Under the pieces are notes generated by a model. The model was given only the letters and a program-made list of their open reading frames with translations. It had not been told where the DNA came from and did no database searches. From Pelosinus fermentans DSM 17108 (lineage in GTDB: Bacteria; Bacillota; Negativicutes; DSM-13327), in NCBI RefSeq assembly GCF_000271485.2, contig NZ_AKVN02000001.1, positions 1,864,001 through 1,928,000 on the forward strand: DNA of 64,000 bases. The letters are read 5' to 3'. The translations under genes and the position numbers were made by a program. Below, one piece after another: positions 46,980 to 57,590 of this stretch (position 1 is its first letter; each line of letters starts with the position of its first letter).

Positions 46980-47570
46980 ATGGCATTAGCAAAATCTAGC
47001 GGCGTATTCGGGGTAAAGAACCTAAAAATATTTAAAATGTTAACAGATGCCGAAGGAGCTTTACCGACTTGGGAAACAACTGGTATTAGCATTCCTGGGA
47101 TTAAATCCCTTAAAATGTCTAAGAAAACTAAAGAGGTCGAATCCCGAGGGGATGAACGTCTAAGAGACAAAGAAACAACCTTTGATAGTCTTGATGTTTC
47201 TTGGGAAAACGAAGAAATTCCAATGGATGCATTAGTAATGATCGGTGGAGAGGCTGCAATTGTTCATACAGCCGCTGGGACTGGCCCTGTTACCCCAGAA
47301 TTGAACCAAGTAATTGAATCTAGTGATTCGGTTGGTTCTTATTTTATGATTCAATGCGACACTAAGCGGGGAAGTACTGCTAAAGGCGTAAAAAATGTAG
47401 GTGTTGAGATATTTAAAGTACAAGGTAGTCTAAGTTATGACTTCGTAGGGGAAGGTTTTGCAACCTGCTCTTTCAAAGGCACTGCTTTTGCTTGTGACGG
47501 AACGATCGGCGGCGTGGCCCACCCATACCGAAGACTTACCTTTGCTGATGGCGCAATTACTTATGCATAA
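46980..47570 (+). CDS. Major tail tube protein
   Basis: The 196-residue, beta-rich protein (SGVFGVKNLKIFKM at the start; KSLKMSKKTKEVESRGDERLRDK... shared by many tube proteins) lies before the tail chaperone gene. AGGAG is 10 nt before ATG 46980; a GTG at 46971 would give three more residues. Confidence 0.82.
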   Translation: MALAKSSGVFGVKNLKIFKMLTDAEGALPTWETTGISIPGIKSLKMSKKTKEVESRGDERLRDKETTFDSLDVSWENEEIPMDALVMIGGEAAIVHTAAGTGPVTPELNQVIESSDSVGSYFMIQCDTKRGSTAKGVKNVGVEIFKVQGSLSYDFVGEGFATCSFKGTAFACDGTIGGVAHPYRRLTFADGAITYA

Positions 47571-47616
47571 TAATATGGGCGGGGTAACACCTGCCTTTTC
47601 TTTGTAAGGAGGCTTT

Positions 47617-48060
47617 ATGAAGCTCACAGAATTGTTTCCCGATATGCCGAAAGTTATATTAAACGGCAAAGAATATGAAGTAATTTTTAATACTCGTTCG
47701 ATGCGGCAACTTGAATTTGATTACCCCGACAAAATACAAGATGGGAAGGAAATAACTTCTCCTGAATTAATCTTGAATGCTTTAAATAGTGCATTTGGAA
47801 TGATGAAAACCACTGATTTAATCAATTTGCTGCACGCAGGACTAATACATACGAACCAGTTTAATAAAGAAACTTTGGTCGATGCAATGCAGCCATGCTT
47901 TTTCCCTGTTTATATGGACCATATAATTTTAGCTTACCAACTATCGAAATCAACACCTGAACAACTTGAGAAAATGGAAGTAATGTCTGCTGTAAATGGG
48001 TCAAAAAAAAAGATGGATCAAGAAGAGATTATGCCGCCGAATATGCCTACTATCGAATAG
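47617..48060 (+). CDS. Tail assembly chaperone, short form (gpG-like)
   Basis: The 147-residue protein lies between tail tube and tape measure genes, the place of gpG. It is largely helical (LEFDYPDKIQDGKEITSPELILNAL in two parts). Near its 3' end TCA AAA AAA AAG forms a slippery run of nine A residues, used for the long form described separately. Confidence 0.85.
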   Translation: MKLTELFPDMPKVILNGKEYEVIFNTRSMRQLEFDYPDKIQDGKEITSPELILNALNSAFGMMKTTDLINLLHAGLIHTNQFNKETLVDAMQPCFFPVYMDHIILAYQLSKSTPEQLEKMEVMSAVNGSKKKMDQEEIMPPNMPTIE

Positions 48061-48182
48061 AGTGTGGACTGAGTAAGGAAGAGTATTTAAATAGTACTGA
48101 ACGCGAATTAATGGCGTTATCAATTAGCAATAGCGAAATGAACGGTGCTAAAACAGAGTATGACGATATTGTAGACTTTTAA
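47617..48182 (+). CDS. Tail assembly chaperone, -1 frameshift product (gpGT-like)
   Basis: A -1 slip at A AAA AAG (48006-48012) continues the frame from GAT 48012 to the TAA at 48180-48182, adding 56 codons (DGSRRDYAAEYAYYRIECGL... in the first part, ending EYDDIVDF) for 188 residues. The extension has normal protein composition and fills the gap before the tape measure gene exactly. The G/GT frameshift is conserved in long-tailed phages. Confidence 0.85.
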
Positions 48183-48200
48183 TGACAAGGGGGTGAAAAT

Positions 48201-51200
48201 GTGGCAGATACGGAAGTTGGCGGGATTATAGCCCCTGTTAGGGCCGATATAAGCGACTTTATAAATAAATTTAATACGGTGAATGAAAAGGCCAATGTTG
48301 TTAGTGGTAATTTAGTTGCCAAGATTGAGCAGGTAATGACCGCGCAGCAAAAATTAAATACTCAAGGCAATAGCTTCAAAAATAATATATTCGCCTCTCA
48401 AGACAATCTTTCAGATCAAACAGTTGCTAGGCTAAACAGGGTTATCGTAGCACAGGAACAAGTATCAAAGCGCAGCAATCAATTAATGAGTGATGTTGCA
48501 AAGGGTAGTGGTAGTGATGCATTAGTTAGAGACGTTAATAATGTTATAGGTGCGAATAATAAGCTCAGCGCGGCTTTGACAGACGGTGCAGCAGGAACAA
48601 GGCGACTGACTCAAGAACATGGCAATTTAGGCAATGCATTAAATTCTAATAATAAACTATTCGAAATGATGCGAAGTCATTTAACTTGGTTTATGACTGG
48701 CGGGGCCTTGGTAACTGCATTTGCTTTGCCGATGGAAACAGTCACTAGGATTAAAGAACTAGAACAGGCTATGGCAGGAGTCAAACAGGTTATTCCTGGT
48801 ATTGAACATGATCAAGCCGCAGCTAATCAGCAATTACTTGATTTTGCGAATATTGCTGGTAAGTATGGCGAGGCTAGTTTAGAAGTAATTGAGGCGGGAC
48901 GTTCATGGGGACGCATGTACAAAGAAGTTGATGCAGTAAATATTCTTGTATCTCAATCCGCTAAAATGGCAACTGCCGATAACTTCCCTCTTGCTGAGTC
49001 TGTAAAAGGTATTGAATCGGCTATGGCTCAGTTTGGTATGAGGTCTGAACATACTAACGATATTATGAATAATAGCAATCGTATTTTAGACGTTTATACA
49101 AAGGTCGCTCATACTGGTGCTGCATCTGCCAACGATTTAACACAGGCCACAGAAAGGGCGGGTACTACAGCGCACCAAGCAGGTGTAAGCTTCGAGTTTT
49201 TCAATGCTCTTGTAGCTACTGGCGTTCGTAATACCGCAAGGTCTGGGGCTGAAATAGGTCAATCCTTAAAATCTCTTTTTGTTTCTATCACATCTGATAA
49301 GGCGATTAAGGAAATTGAAAAATTTGGCGTGTCTATGTACAACGTAAGCGCAGACGGCAAAAAGTCTTTTCGGTCAATGCAGGACGTAATTCTAGACCTG
49401 TCCCTTGCTATTCAAACAACCGAGAAAGACACATCAAAGTTAGAACTTGCTTTAAGTGGTGGTAAATTCCAAGTGTCGAAGGTAACGGCAATTTTAACCG
49501 ACTATCAAGAGATAGTTAAGATGTGGAAAAACGCAGTAGATTCAAGTGGTTTTACTAATGAACAGGTAGCTATTCAGCTTGATACTATCGCAAGAAAAAT
49601 GACAACTACCAAAACGTTATTTGATTCTTTAGTCGGTGGTGCTGCAAATGCAGGACTAGCAACATATATTAAAGAGCAAATTCAATCGTTTAATAACTTT
49701 TTGACTGGATTAACTAGCATAAGCTCAAATATGTATCAGGCCGCAGGAAATACGGCTAAATGGACAATCGAGTTATATGCCTTATATAGATTGACTACTA
49801 GCCTATATACTGCAATAAAATCAATCGCCGCCGCTACTGCTGCAAAAACAGTCGTAACCACAGCGGAAACAGTAGCTACAGAAGTTAATACCGGGGCAAA
49901 AATAGCAGCTACAGCAGCTACGACCAACCTTGCAAGAGCGCAAGCGATAGGCGCGGCAGTAATGGGGAATATCGTACCTTTATTAATCCTTGCTGGTGGT
50001 GCAATGTACGCTTATTCCGAGAGCATAGGCGAGACTAATAATGCGGTGCAAAAACAAGCCGATGCAGAAGCGAATCGCATTGAAACATTAAACCGCAAAG
50101 TCGAAAGCATTAAGCAGGAGAAGGAGTTTATCCTATCTGTGTCAGACGCTTACGATAAGCAAGCCGAGGCCCTTAAAAATGTTGATGAAACTAGCGAGAA
50201 GGGCCAGAAGATTAAAAAAGATTTGGCTTATCTTGAATCCGTTATCACTGATGAACTTTATAAAAATAATGATGCCAATACTCAAAATTCCGAAAATGTA
50301 GTAGAGAATGGAAAAATAAATCGTGATGTTATTGATAGAAACTTGAAAGCCAAGGAATTACATAGTGCAGAACTGGCAAGGGCTTTGCTTCAAGATGGTG
50401 AGAACTTAAGAGCCGATGCAAAGAATAATAAAGAATGGGCCAATGCCAAAATAACCAATATGGAAAACGAGATTAAAATGTTAGGTATCCTCGAAAGAGC
50501 GTATTTAGGTTATCTTAATTTCATGGCTGGTGTTTATAATAAAATCGCTGATTATCAGGAACAAGATGCAAACGATGTAGATGTATACGCTGGCGTGTCA
50601 GTCGAAAAAACTCCTGAACAGAAAGCCGCCAAACTAGCAGCAGCCCAGGAATACAGGAACAAAGCTAATCAATATACTCAGCAAAGGACATCAACATACA
50701 GCGACTATATAGGGGCAAGCCAAGCACTGAGAAATGCCAATGATCAAGAGTTACTATCTGCAAAAATCCGTTCAGATTTCGTTGCTAAAAATTCCGATGG
50801 CATGGGTGGTATAGTTGAAGATAAGGCAGGAAAGACCAAGAAAGAAAAGGCTATTCCTGGTGCAAACATGAAAGAGCCTGATGATAAGGTTGAAAAGCAA
50901 TTCCGCGACAATCTCAAGCACGATGTAAATGGTAGATTTGACGAAGACAAAATAAGTGCGGATAAATACGCTATGGCCTTAGATTTACTCAATACTAAGG
51001 AAAGCGTTTTAGGCGTTAGTAATGACATAGTTAGCCAACGTCAAGAACTCACTAAAAAGCGTGTCAGTGAGCTTCTAAGCATCTCTATGGAATACATGGA
51101 TATGGCTGGTGATTTTGAAAGTCAAGCGCAAGATATTATTGATGAAAACGCCGAATTAAAAGCCGATCTTGACGAAAGAAAAACAACTTGGAAAGATATG

Positions 51201-52214
51201 ACCAAGGAACAGAAAGAATCTTTCAAGGAGCAGCATAAGGATTTCATGGAGGCGAATAAAGATGTGCTTGCGTTGGACGATGCAGCCAGTCGCCTAAAAG
51301 TTAAGTCTGCCGAGCTATCAAAGCAAGCCAGCCAAGCGGCAACTGAGGAATTAAAAAAGCAGCTTGCAGATCAAAAGGCTCTCTATGATAAGGCTGTTCA
51401 GGATAATAACCTCAATAAAGAGAATGCTTTACTTGGGTTAGGAAACGACTACACAAAAGAACAGGCAGATGCTATAGAGCTAATGACTGCCATAAATAAT
51501 TTACGAATAGCTAAAATTCGCTTAAAGGAAATTGAGGATACATTAGGCAAAGATAATCCTGCCTATAAACAACAACTTGTCACTATTGGACAATTAACCA
51601 ATCAGGTTGATACTTTAGGCGATAAAACAAGAGTTATACGGCAAAATATGGCTACTATGTTTGATGGCATGATGCGGCAAACTACAACATTTAAAGACTT
51701 TTGGAAAAATGCATGGTATGACATGGCGACTGAGGCTATCAATAATATTTGGAAGGTAAATAATGCAGGAAGTCAAACCTCATTTTTAGGCGGCATATTA
51801 GGTGGTATATTTGGCGGCAGTGGTAAAACAGATGCGTTTACCTTAAGCAATGGTACTAAGTTAGACCCTAATTTTGGATTCAGCATAGATGGGGCAAGAG
51901 AAGGCGGTGGCTCTGTACAAGCTGGAAAAACATATCTTGTAGGCGAAAGAAGGCCTGAATTATTTGTGCCTGATCGAAACGGTACTATTATACCTGACTT
52001 AAGCATGGTTGCAAACGGCAATTCTGGCGGATCTGCATATGCCGGAGGAACACAAGCAATTAACGTATCAATAACACAAAACTTTCAATCCCTCGATCCA
52101 ACTGAAAATATGAGACTCGCAAAAGCGCAAAATGCTTCATTAAAAGCGGATATCCTTAATTCAATAAAGACAGAATCAACTTGGAGAGGCGCAATAAAGG
52201 GGGCAGTTAAATAA
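48201..52214 (+). CDS. Tail tape measure protein
   Basis: The 1337-residue protein sets tail length. It has coiled-coil N- and C-terminal regions, hydrophobic segments near residue 165 and around 570-610 (IVPLLILAGGAMYAY), an RSGAEIGQSLKSLF stretch typical of the TP901-type tape measure core near residue 350, and the common C-terminal GKTYLVGERRPELFVPDRNG near 1241. At about 1.5 angstrom per residue the tail would be near 200 nm. GTG start behind GGGGGTGAAAA. Confidence 0.95.
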   Translation: MADTEVGGIIAPVRADISDFINKFNTVNEKANVVSGNLVAKIEQVMTAQQKLNTQGNSFKNNIFASQDNLSDQTVARLNRVIVAQEQVSKRSNQLMSDVAKGSGSDALVRDVNNVIGANNKLSAALTDGAAGTRRLTQEHGNLGNALNSNNKLFEMMRSHLTWFMTGGALVTAFALPMETVTRIKELEQAMAGVKQVIPGIEHDQAAANQQLLDFANIAGKYGEASLEVIEAGRSWGRMYKEVDAVNILVSQSAKMATADNFPLAESVKGIESAMAQFGMRSEHTNDIMNNSNRILDVYTKVAHTGAASANDLTQATERAGTTAHQAGVSFEFFNALVATGVRNTARSGAEIGQSLKSLFVSITSDKAIKEIEKFGVSMYNVSADGKKSFRSMQDVILDLSLAIQTTEKDTSKLELALSGGKFQVSKVTAILTDYQEIVKMWKNAVDSSGFTNEQVAIQLDTIARKMTTTKTLFDSLVGGAANAGLATYIKEQIQSFNNFLTGLTSISSNMYQAAGNTAKWTIELYALYRLTTSLYTAIKSIAAATAAKTVVTTAETVATEVNTGAKIAATAATTNLARAQAIGAAVMGNIVPLLILAGGAMYAYSESIGETNNAVQKQADAEANRIETLNRKVESIKQEKEFILSVSDAYDKQAEALKNVDETSEKGQKIKKDLAYLESVITDELYKNNDANTQNSENVVENGKINRDVIDRNLKAKELHSAELARALLQDGENLRADAKNNKEWANAKITNMENEIKMLGILERAYLGYLNFMAGVYNKIADYQEQDANDVDVYAGVSVEKTPEQKAAKLAAAQEYRNKANQYTQQRTSTYSDYIGASQALRNANDQELLSAKIRSDFVAKNSDGMGGIVEDKAGKTKKEKAIPGANMKEPDDKVEKQFRDNLKHDVNGRFDEDKISADKYAMALDLLNTKESVLGVSNDIVSQRQELTKKRVSELLSISMEYMDMAGDFESQAQDIIDENAELKADLDERKTTWKDMTKEQKESFKEQHKDFMEANKDVLALDDAASRLKVKSAELSKQASQAATEELKKQLADQKALYDKAVQDNNLNKENALLGLGNDYTKEQADAIELMTAINNLRIAKIRLKEIEDTLGKDNPAYKQQLVTIGQLTNQVDTLGDKTRVIRQNMATMFDGMMRQTTTFKDFWKNAWYDMATEAINNIWKVNNAGSQTSFLGGILGGIFGGSGKTDAFTLSNGTKLDPNFGFSIDGAREGGGSVQAGKTYLVGERRPELFVPDRNGTIIPDLSMVANGNSGGSAYAGGTQAINVSITQNFQSLDPTENMRLAKAQNASLKADILNSIKTESTWRGAIKGAVK

Positions 52215-52594
52215 TGGCAATGGACACATTTGCAATTAAATACAATCGCGCTCACAATTCGGCTATTGAGTTTAAGACCGAGATTGACAGTGAATATACA
52301 GCACACGAACAAAGAGCGTGTTTAAGAACGAATGAGCGCAATTATTGGACATTGGACTTTGAGAAAACCCCTAAGACCTTCGAGGAAATGAGGTCTTTTT
52401 TTGTTGCTCAAAAGGGTAGGTTTAGGGCTTTTAATTGGCAATGGAAAAAACTAGACTCTAATGGAAGAAAGCTTGGCGGTAATGATCAATGGTATATAGT
52501 ACGTTTTGATACAGATAAGCTAGACTTTAAAATTGATAGTTTAGGGTACAAGACCTTTACAGTGCCGATTGTGCAGGTGATGTCAAGTGAGTAA
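52214..52594 (+). CDS. Minor tail protein, lambda gpM-like by position
   Basis: The 126-residue protein (RNYWTLDFEKTPKTFEEM-like: NYWTLDFEKTPKTFEEMRSF) starts where the tape measure stop ends (TAATGG) and precedes an L-like protein. Order H-M-L-K-J of lambda is followed here, so M is the best guess. Confidence 0.7.
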   Translation: MAMDTFAIKYNRAHNSAIEFKTEIDSEYTAHEQRACLRTNERNYWTLDFEKTPKTFEEMRSFFVAQKGRFRAFNWQWKKLDSNGRKLGGNDQWYIVRFDTDKLDFKIDSLGYKTFTVPIVQVMSSE

Positions 52595-53204
52595 ACAAAT
52601 GAGTCCCGAATTAGAGGCGGTTACGAAGTCAGCGGAGATCATGCCTCGCATGCTATTAACCATCTACGCCGCAAATGGTGTTATTTTTAGGTTTGTAGCT
52701 AATGACAATCAAGACTTAGCTTTCGAAGGGAATACTTATATTTCTGTCGAGATAAAAAGAGGCGAGATAAAAACCACAGTTGAGGGCGATAAAGAGCAAG
52801 TATCCCTTACTATGTCAAACCGCTGGCAGCAATGGGCCGCTTATATCGCTAACAATGGCACAACGTTAAAATACAAAAAATGTGTTATCCAAGAGGTTTA
52901 TCTTGACCATTTAGAGGAAGGCCCTGTGTGGTTGTTTGAAGGCATATTAAATAGCCTTAAAACCACTATTGCGGAGTTTAGTTGCGTGGTGGAACGTGAC
53001 ACCGTAGATTTTAGTCAGGAAGGGCCTAACATGGATTATGGTCCAACTTGTCAATTTATCTATAAAGGGGCAGATAATAGGTGTCGCAGTACTAGTTCTC
53101 TGCCTACATGTGACGGTACAGTTTCAGCATGTACGGAGCGTGGAAACATAACGAGATTTGGAGGCCATCCAAGCACACCGAATCAAATGGTGATAAGGTC
53201 ATGA
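52587..53204 (+). CDS. Tail tip protein, lambda gpL-like (DUF2163-type)
   Basis: The 205-residue protein has a beta-rich N-terminus and a C-terminal four-cysteine motif: CQFIYKGADNRC, then CDGTVSAC after an 8-residue gap. In lambda gpL the C-terminal cysteines bind an iron-sulfur cluster. FGGHPSTPNQ at the end is typical. It overlaps both neighbours by a few bases. Confidence 0.78.
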   Translation: MSKQMSPELEAVTKSAEIMPRMLLTIYAANGVIFRFVANDNQDLAFEGNTYISVEIKRGEIKTTVEGDKEQVSLTMSNRWQQWAAYIANNGTTLKYKKCVIQEVYLDHLEEGPVWLFEGILNSLKTTIAEFSCVVERDTVDFSQEGPNMDYGPTCQFIYKGADNRCRSTSSLPTCDGTVSACTERGNITRFGGHPSTPNQMVIRS

Positions 53205-53563
53205 CGATAGAAGAATTGATAAAACAGGTTGGCAAACCCTACGAGCAGTTAGATAGTAATGGTAAGGCGTTGGGGTGTTTGTTGCCTATTTATTTACTGT
53301 ACCCTCACTTACCACGCTTTGACTGGCCCGACAATTTAGGCGAGTATATGAGAGATATGTTTAAAAAACATCTGCAAAAAATCGAATTGGAAGACATAAA
53401 AGAAGGCGACCTATTACTAATTAGGTTGCCTTTTGGTTTAGTCCATCCTGCCGTTTATATCGGAAACGATGAAGTAATTGACTGCATGGTGGAAACAAGC
53501 TTGCAAAAATCACGACTTGGCATTTATAGTCGAATAGAGGGGGTGTTTAGATGCCAGATGTAA
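53201..53563 (+). CDS. NlpC/P60-like tail peptidase (gpK-like)
   Basis: The 120-residue protein has the layout of small NlpC/P60-like tail-tip hydrolases: GKPYEQLDSNGKALGCLLP (Cys as possible nucleophile, near residue 27) and GDLLLIRLPFGLVHPAVYIG (possible His). It lies between the L-like and J-like genes as gpK does. Lambda I-like protein is missing. Confidence 0.75.
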   Translation: MTIEELIKQVGKPYEQLDSNGKALGCLLPIYLLYPHLPRFDWPDNLGEYMRDMFKKHLQKIELEDIKEGDLLLIRLPFGLVHPAVYIGNDEVIDCMVETSLQKSRLGIYSRIEGVFRCQM

Positions 53564-56500
53564 TAGGTGCAGCGGCCTGGAAATTTATAGTTAAGACAGT
53601 AGTTAGCGTTGCGATTAGCACTATCACCAATAAGATTTTTGGCCCAAAAAACAAAAGTAATAGCCCTACGTACTCTTTTGGCGTACTGCAAACCCAAACG
53701 AATTCAGGTTTAGTAGTACCTCTTATATATGGCAAGGTAAAATGCGCTGGAAACATGATATGGGCTAGTCCGCCAGGAGAAAAACAACATAAGATTGTTT
53801 CTTTTGGTGTTGGCAAGATTAAAGGCTTTTCAGATGTTAGATTAAATGACATCCCTATTGGCGACATAACACTAATTTCGATTCAGAACACTCTTTATCC
53901 CGATGCTGCCGTTAAGGTAGGTCATGTCCCTGGATGGGATTCAGGAATTTATTGTCAAAGCAGTGGTAGTTCGTTCGCTCTTGATACGCAAGCCAGTATA
54001 ACAATACAGAACATAGTAGATTCCATTAATAATCATGCGTCAGAGGGGTGGATTGCATCTACAACCGTAGGGAATATAGGTTCTGACCAAATCCCAAAAA
54101 CGAATAAGAATCTAATTGCAATTGCAAAAGGCGTACCTTGTTACGACACTCCATATATATCACATAAAGTCATGTTGCCTGGATGCTCATACACTGCATA
54201 TTTAGGGGATGGGGAGCAGTGGATTGATAGCCGTGTAACTGGTGCAACACAAGAGGAAAAAGCAAAGCTAGTAGGCGGCTTAAAATATGATGCATATCTA
54301 GCCATAACCGCCAAGGCAAGCGAAAAATTATCAGGTGATTTTAATGTTACGGCAATAGTCGAGGGGCGCATAGTAAAAGTATATAGCTCTCCAACTACTT
54401 ACACTGAGCAATGGACAGATAACCCCGCTTGGTGCGAGTTGGACTTTAAAACCAGTGTAGACGGTTGTGGCATGGATATGAGTAGCATTGATATACAGTC
54501 ATATCTTACGGCTGCACCTTATTTTGATCACGTAGTTAATGGACGGAAGCGTTTTACATTAAATTTAATCCTTGACGAAAAAAAGAGTCGCCAAGATTGG
54601 TTAACCGAGATATTTAGTGTATGCCGATCCTACCCAACGTATCAGCGAGGATTACACGGTATTCTTGTAGACAAGCCCGAATCAGTAAGTCAAGTATTTA
54701 CAGTAGGGCCAGACGAAGCAATAGAAACATGGTGGCAGGACAACGAAGAGGACATTGAGCGTCTGCAGATTGAGTATGTTGATCCCGAGTATGAATACAC
54801 AAAAGTCGTCGCACAAGCTGACAGAGTGCAGTTAGCAGGAGAAACAAGCCAATTCCGTAACAAAACACCGTTAACTAAAAAAATATCTGTTTACGGAATT
54901 AATAATTTTCCGCAAGCTAGTCAATTGTCATGGTTTCATTTGAATAAAGCACAGACCTGCCCCGAATGGATACAGTACACGACGAATAAAAGGGCGTTAA
55001 ACCGCAGCATTGGTGACGTGGTGGGTATCTGGAATCCGATAACCGAGGTAACAGAACCAGGACTTGCTTACAAACGTTACCGCATTATGCAAATGACAGA
55101 ACCGCAGGAAAACAAGATTACAATGGTTATGCAGGAATATAACCCCAATTTATACGGTGATACAATGGGGAGTGTTGCACCTGTAATAAATATAACCAAA
55201 CTGGCGAATCCAACTGCTGCACCACCTGACGTAACAGATATACAGCTTGCACAAGTTTATTATCGCCAAGCAGACGGGACTATTATATCTTATATAACTG
55301 GCACATGTGTATTGCCTGATTTCGGAAATTTTAGCGAGGCAAGGCTAGAATATAGTACTGATAGTGGGAAGACTTGGTTTAGTTATGGAAAAATAAATTC
55401 CGACGGTACTTTTATTGTAGACAACGTAAAAACTGGCATGAGTTATAGTATTAGAATTAAAATTGCAAATAGGATGGGGATTGTTTCTGATGGTGAGGTT
55501 TCTGATCCCATTTACATTACAGGCAAAGATCAACCACCATCTAACGTAGCAAGTATAACGGCTATTATTGATCCAGCGGATAGGACAAAGGTGAACCTAG
55601 AATGGTCTGCCGTAAATGACATTGACTTGCGAGGGTATCAGCTTTCAGAAGGTACAGTTTTGACACCAACTCCAATCACCGCTACAAAATATACCTACAC
55701 TGCCACAAGTAGCAGAATACATACCTTTAGCGTAGTTGCAATTGATAATAGTGGTAATCCATCCGACATACCAGCAGAAAAGCAATTGCAAATTATCTTA
55801 CGCCCTGACACTCCTACAAATTTGAAAGCAATACAAGATAACAGTGATCGCAGTAAACTCAATATATCCTGGGTTGCTTCTGCTGGTCAGGATATTACAG
55901 GATATATTATTACTTGTGGTTCGCAATCGTTTTTTACAAAAGAGACCATATACACTTGTGTAATTCCTGAAAGCGGCACCTATGAAATCACGGCAAAAGC
56001 TAGAACAGTAGCAGGATATGAATCAAATGCTGCCAATATATCTATTCCTATCACAATTGAGCCAGGAGATGTTACAGGATTTACAATATCCCAGGACATG
56101 AGTGATCACAGCCTATTACATTTAAAGTGGGACAATGCTCTGTATGCTGATCTCGCATTTTTTGAGATTCGAGAAGGTGTAAGTTGGGATGATGGAATGT
56201 TAGTAGCTACAGGTATTACAGGGCTGGAATACAATGTTAGAATTAATCAAGAGCGTGAATATAGCTATTGGATTAAAGCAGTTAGTCGTGCAGGTAAATA
56301 CAGCCAGTACCCTGCAAACATAGTTGCAGTCTATGATTTAAACCCTGCCCCTGTGACAAACATAATTGTTTCCCAGGATATAAATGATAGGTCTTTGATT
56401 AATGTTGAATGGACAGGTATATCTGAGTTAGACTTTGCCTACTATGACGTGCGATATGGGTGGACTTGGGAAGATGCTACAAAACTAACACAGACCAAAG

Positions 56501-57588
56501 AGAGAAAATATCAATTCCGTCCCACAGACGGTGGTAATGTAAAAATACTGATTAAGGCTCTCAGCACCGCAGGATTTTACTCAGACGAAGCATCTGGAAG
56601 TCTATACGCTCTTATGGAACCGCAAGACGTTGAAAACTTTATTGTGCAACAAAACGGTGAGTATGTGGAACTGTACTGGGATAGAGCGCATGAAAATGAT
56701 GTGGTCGGCTACGAAATACGCGAAGGATGGACATTTGATTATGGGCAATTAATTGCCACGAATATAACAGGTAACAGTTACAAATATAAAGTTGATTTTG
56801 ACGGCATTTATCATTATTGGATTAAGGCAATTAATCGCTCAAATCGCTTTTCTGTCACGCCAATTGATTATCAACTTACCGTAGTGGACTTACCCCCTAA
56901 AAACGTAATCCAATCCTTCGATGAAATTGTCATGCAAAGCGGTACACATGCCGATACTGAATTTGGTGTCAGTGATATTAATTGGCAAACTATCGGTGGG
57001 CAATGGTCAGACTACCCGACAACAAAATTTGAGGAAGTCGGCGGCAGACAAGTATTAAGACTCGAAAAAGATACAAGTGGAAATTACCCTGCAACTGGAA
57101 GTTATATGTGTGAGCAAATAGATGTAGGCAGACTAATAACGGCTAATATTGCGGTGAAATTCCTCTCTACTGTAAAATTCCGAGGTGAAACGTCTGCAAC
57201 TCTGCAAATGCGCACCAGCAAAGATAATGCAGATTGGAGCGTATGGAAAGACTTTCTACCTGCAAAATTTGTATTTAGGTATATTGAATTAAGGGTCATC
57301 TTGTCTACTTCCAATCCTGCTAAAACACCAGAGGTTAACCGTTTTGACGTAATGATTGATTTACCAGACATTGAAAAAGCAGGAACCATAGGAGTCCCCG
57401 TAGGTGGAATTAGAATCACCTATAACACTGATTTTTATATCATACCAGTGGTAACTCCTTATGCAATTGGTGAGGGGGTACATGTAGAAATTACAAATCG
57501 TGACAAGACAGGCTTTAATGCAAGGATATTAAATTTAGGCAACCAGGATGTAGGTGGAACTATGGACTGGCGAGCAAGGGGGTATTAA
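53551..57588 (+). CDS. Tail tip / host-specificity protein (gpJ-like)
   Basis: The 1345-residue protein starts with a hub domain (NKIFGPKNKSNSPTYSFGV, LVVPLIYGKVK; residues 1-530) followed by four or more fibronectin type III repeats (about 560-1110, e.g. VNLEWSAVNDIDLRGYQLSEG, LNISWVASAGQDITGYI) and a C-terminal beta region. It should hold the receptor-binding function or anchor the fibre encoded next. GAGGGGGTG precedes the ATG. Confidence 0.92.
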   Translation: MPDVIGAAAWKFIVKTVVSVAISTITNKIFGPKNKSNSPTYSFGVLQTQTNSGLVVPLIYGKVKCAGNMIWASPPGEKQHKIVSFGVGKIKGFSDVRLNDIPIGDITLISIQNTLYPDAAVKVGHVPGWDSGIYCQSSGSSFALDTQASITIQNIVDSINNHASEGWIASTTVGNIGSDQIPKTNKNLIAIAKGVPCYDTPYISHKVMLPGCSYTAYLGDGEQWIDSRVTGATQEEKAKLVGGLKYDAYLAITAKASEKLSGDFNVTAIVEGRIVKVYSSPTTYTEQWTDNPAWCELDFKTSVDGCGMDMSSIDIQSYLTAAPYFDHVVNGRKRFTLNLILDEKKSRQDWLTEIFSVCRSYPTYQRGLHGILVDKPESVSQVFTVGPDEAIETWWQDNEEDIERLQIEYVDPEYEYTKVVAQADRVQLAGETSQFRNKTPLTKKISVYGINNFPQASQLSWFHLNKAQTCPEWIQYTTNKRALNRSIGDVVGIWNPITEVTEPGLAYKRYRIMQMTEPQENKITMVMQEYNPNLYGDTMGSVAPVINITKLANPTAAPPDVTDIQLAQVYYRQADGTIISYITGTCVLPDFGNFSEARLEYSTDSGKTWFSYGKINSDGTFIVDNVKTGMSYSIRIKIANRMGIVSDGEVSDPIYITGKDQPPSNVASITAIIDPADRTKVNLEWSAVNDIDLRGYQLSEGTVLTPTPITATKYTYTATSSRIHTFSVVAIDNSGNPSDIPAEKQLQIILRPDTPTNLKAIQDNSDRSKLNISWVASAGQDITGYIITCGSQSFFTKETIYTCVIPESGTYEITAKARTVAGYESNAANISIPITIEPGDVTGFTISQDMSDHSLLHLKWDNALYADLAFFEIREGVSWDDGMLVATGITGLEYNVRINQEREYSYWIKAVSRAGKYSQYPANIVAVYDLNPAPVTNIIVSQDINDRSLINVEWTGISELDFAYYDVRYGWTWEDATKLTQTKERKYQFRPTDGGNVKILIKALSTAGFYSDEASGSLYALMEPQDVENFIVQQNGEYVELYWDRAHENDVVGYEIREGWTFDYGQLIATNITGNSYKYKVDFDGIYHYWIKAINRSNRFSVTPIDYQLTVVDLPPKNVIQSFDEIVMQSGTHADTEFGVSDINWQTIGGQWSDYPTTKFEEVGGRQVLRLEKDTSGNYPATGSYMCEQIDVGRLITANIAVKFLSTVKFRGETSATLQMRTSKDNADWSVWKDFLPAKFVFRYIELRVILSTSNPAKTPEVNRFDVMIDLPDIEKAGTIGVPVGGIRITYNTDFYIIPVVTPYAIGEGVHVEITNRDKTGFNARILNLGNQDVGGTMDWRARGY

Positions 57589-57590
57589 TA

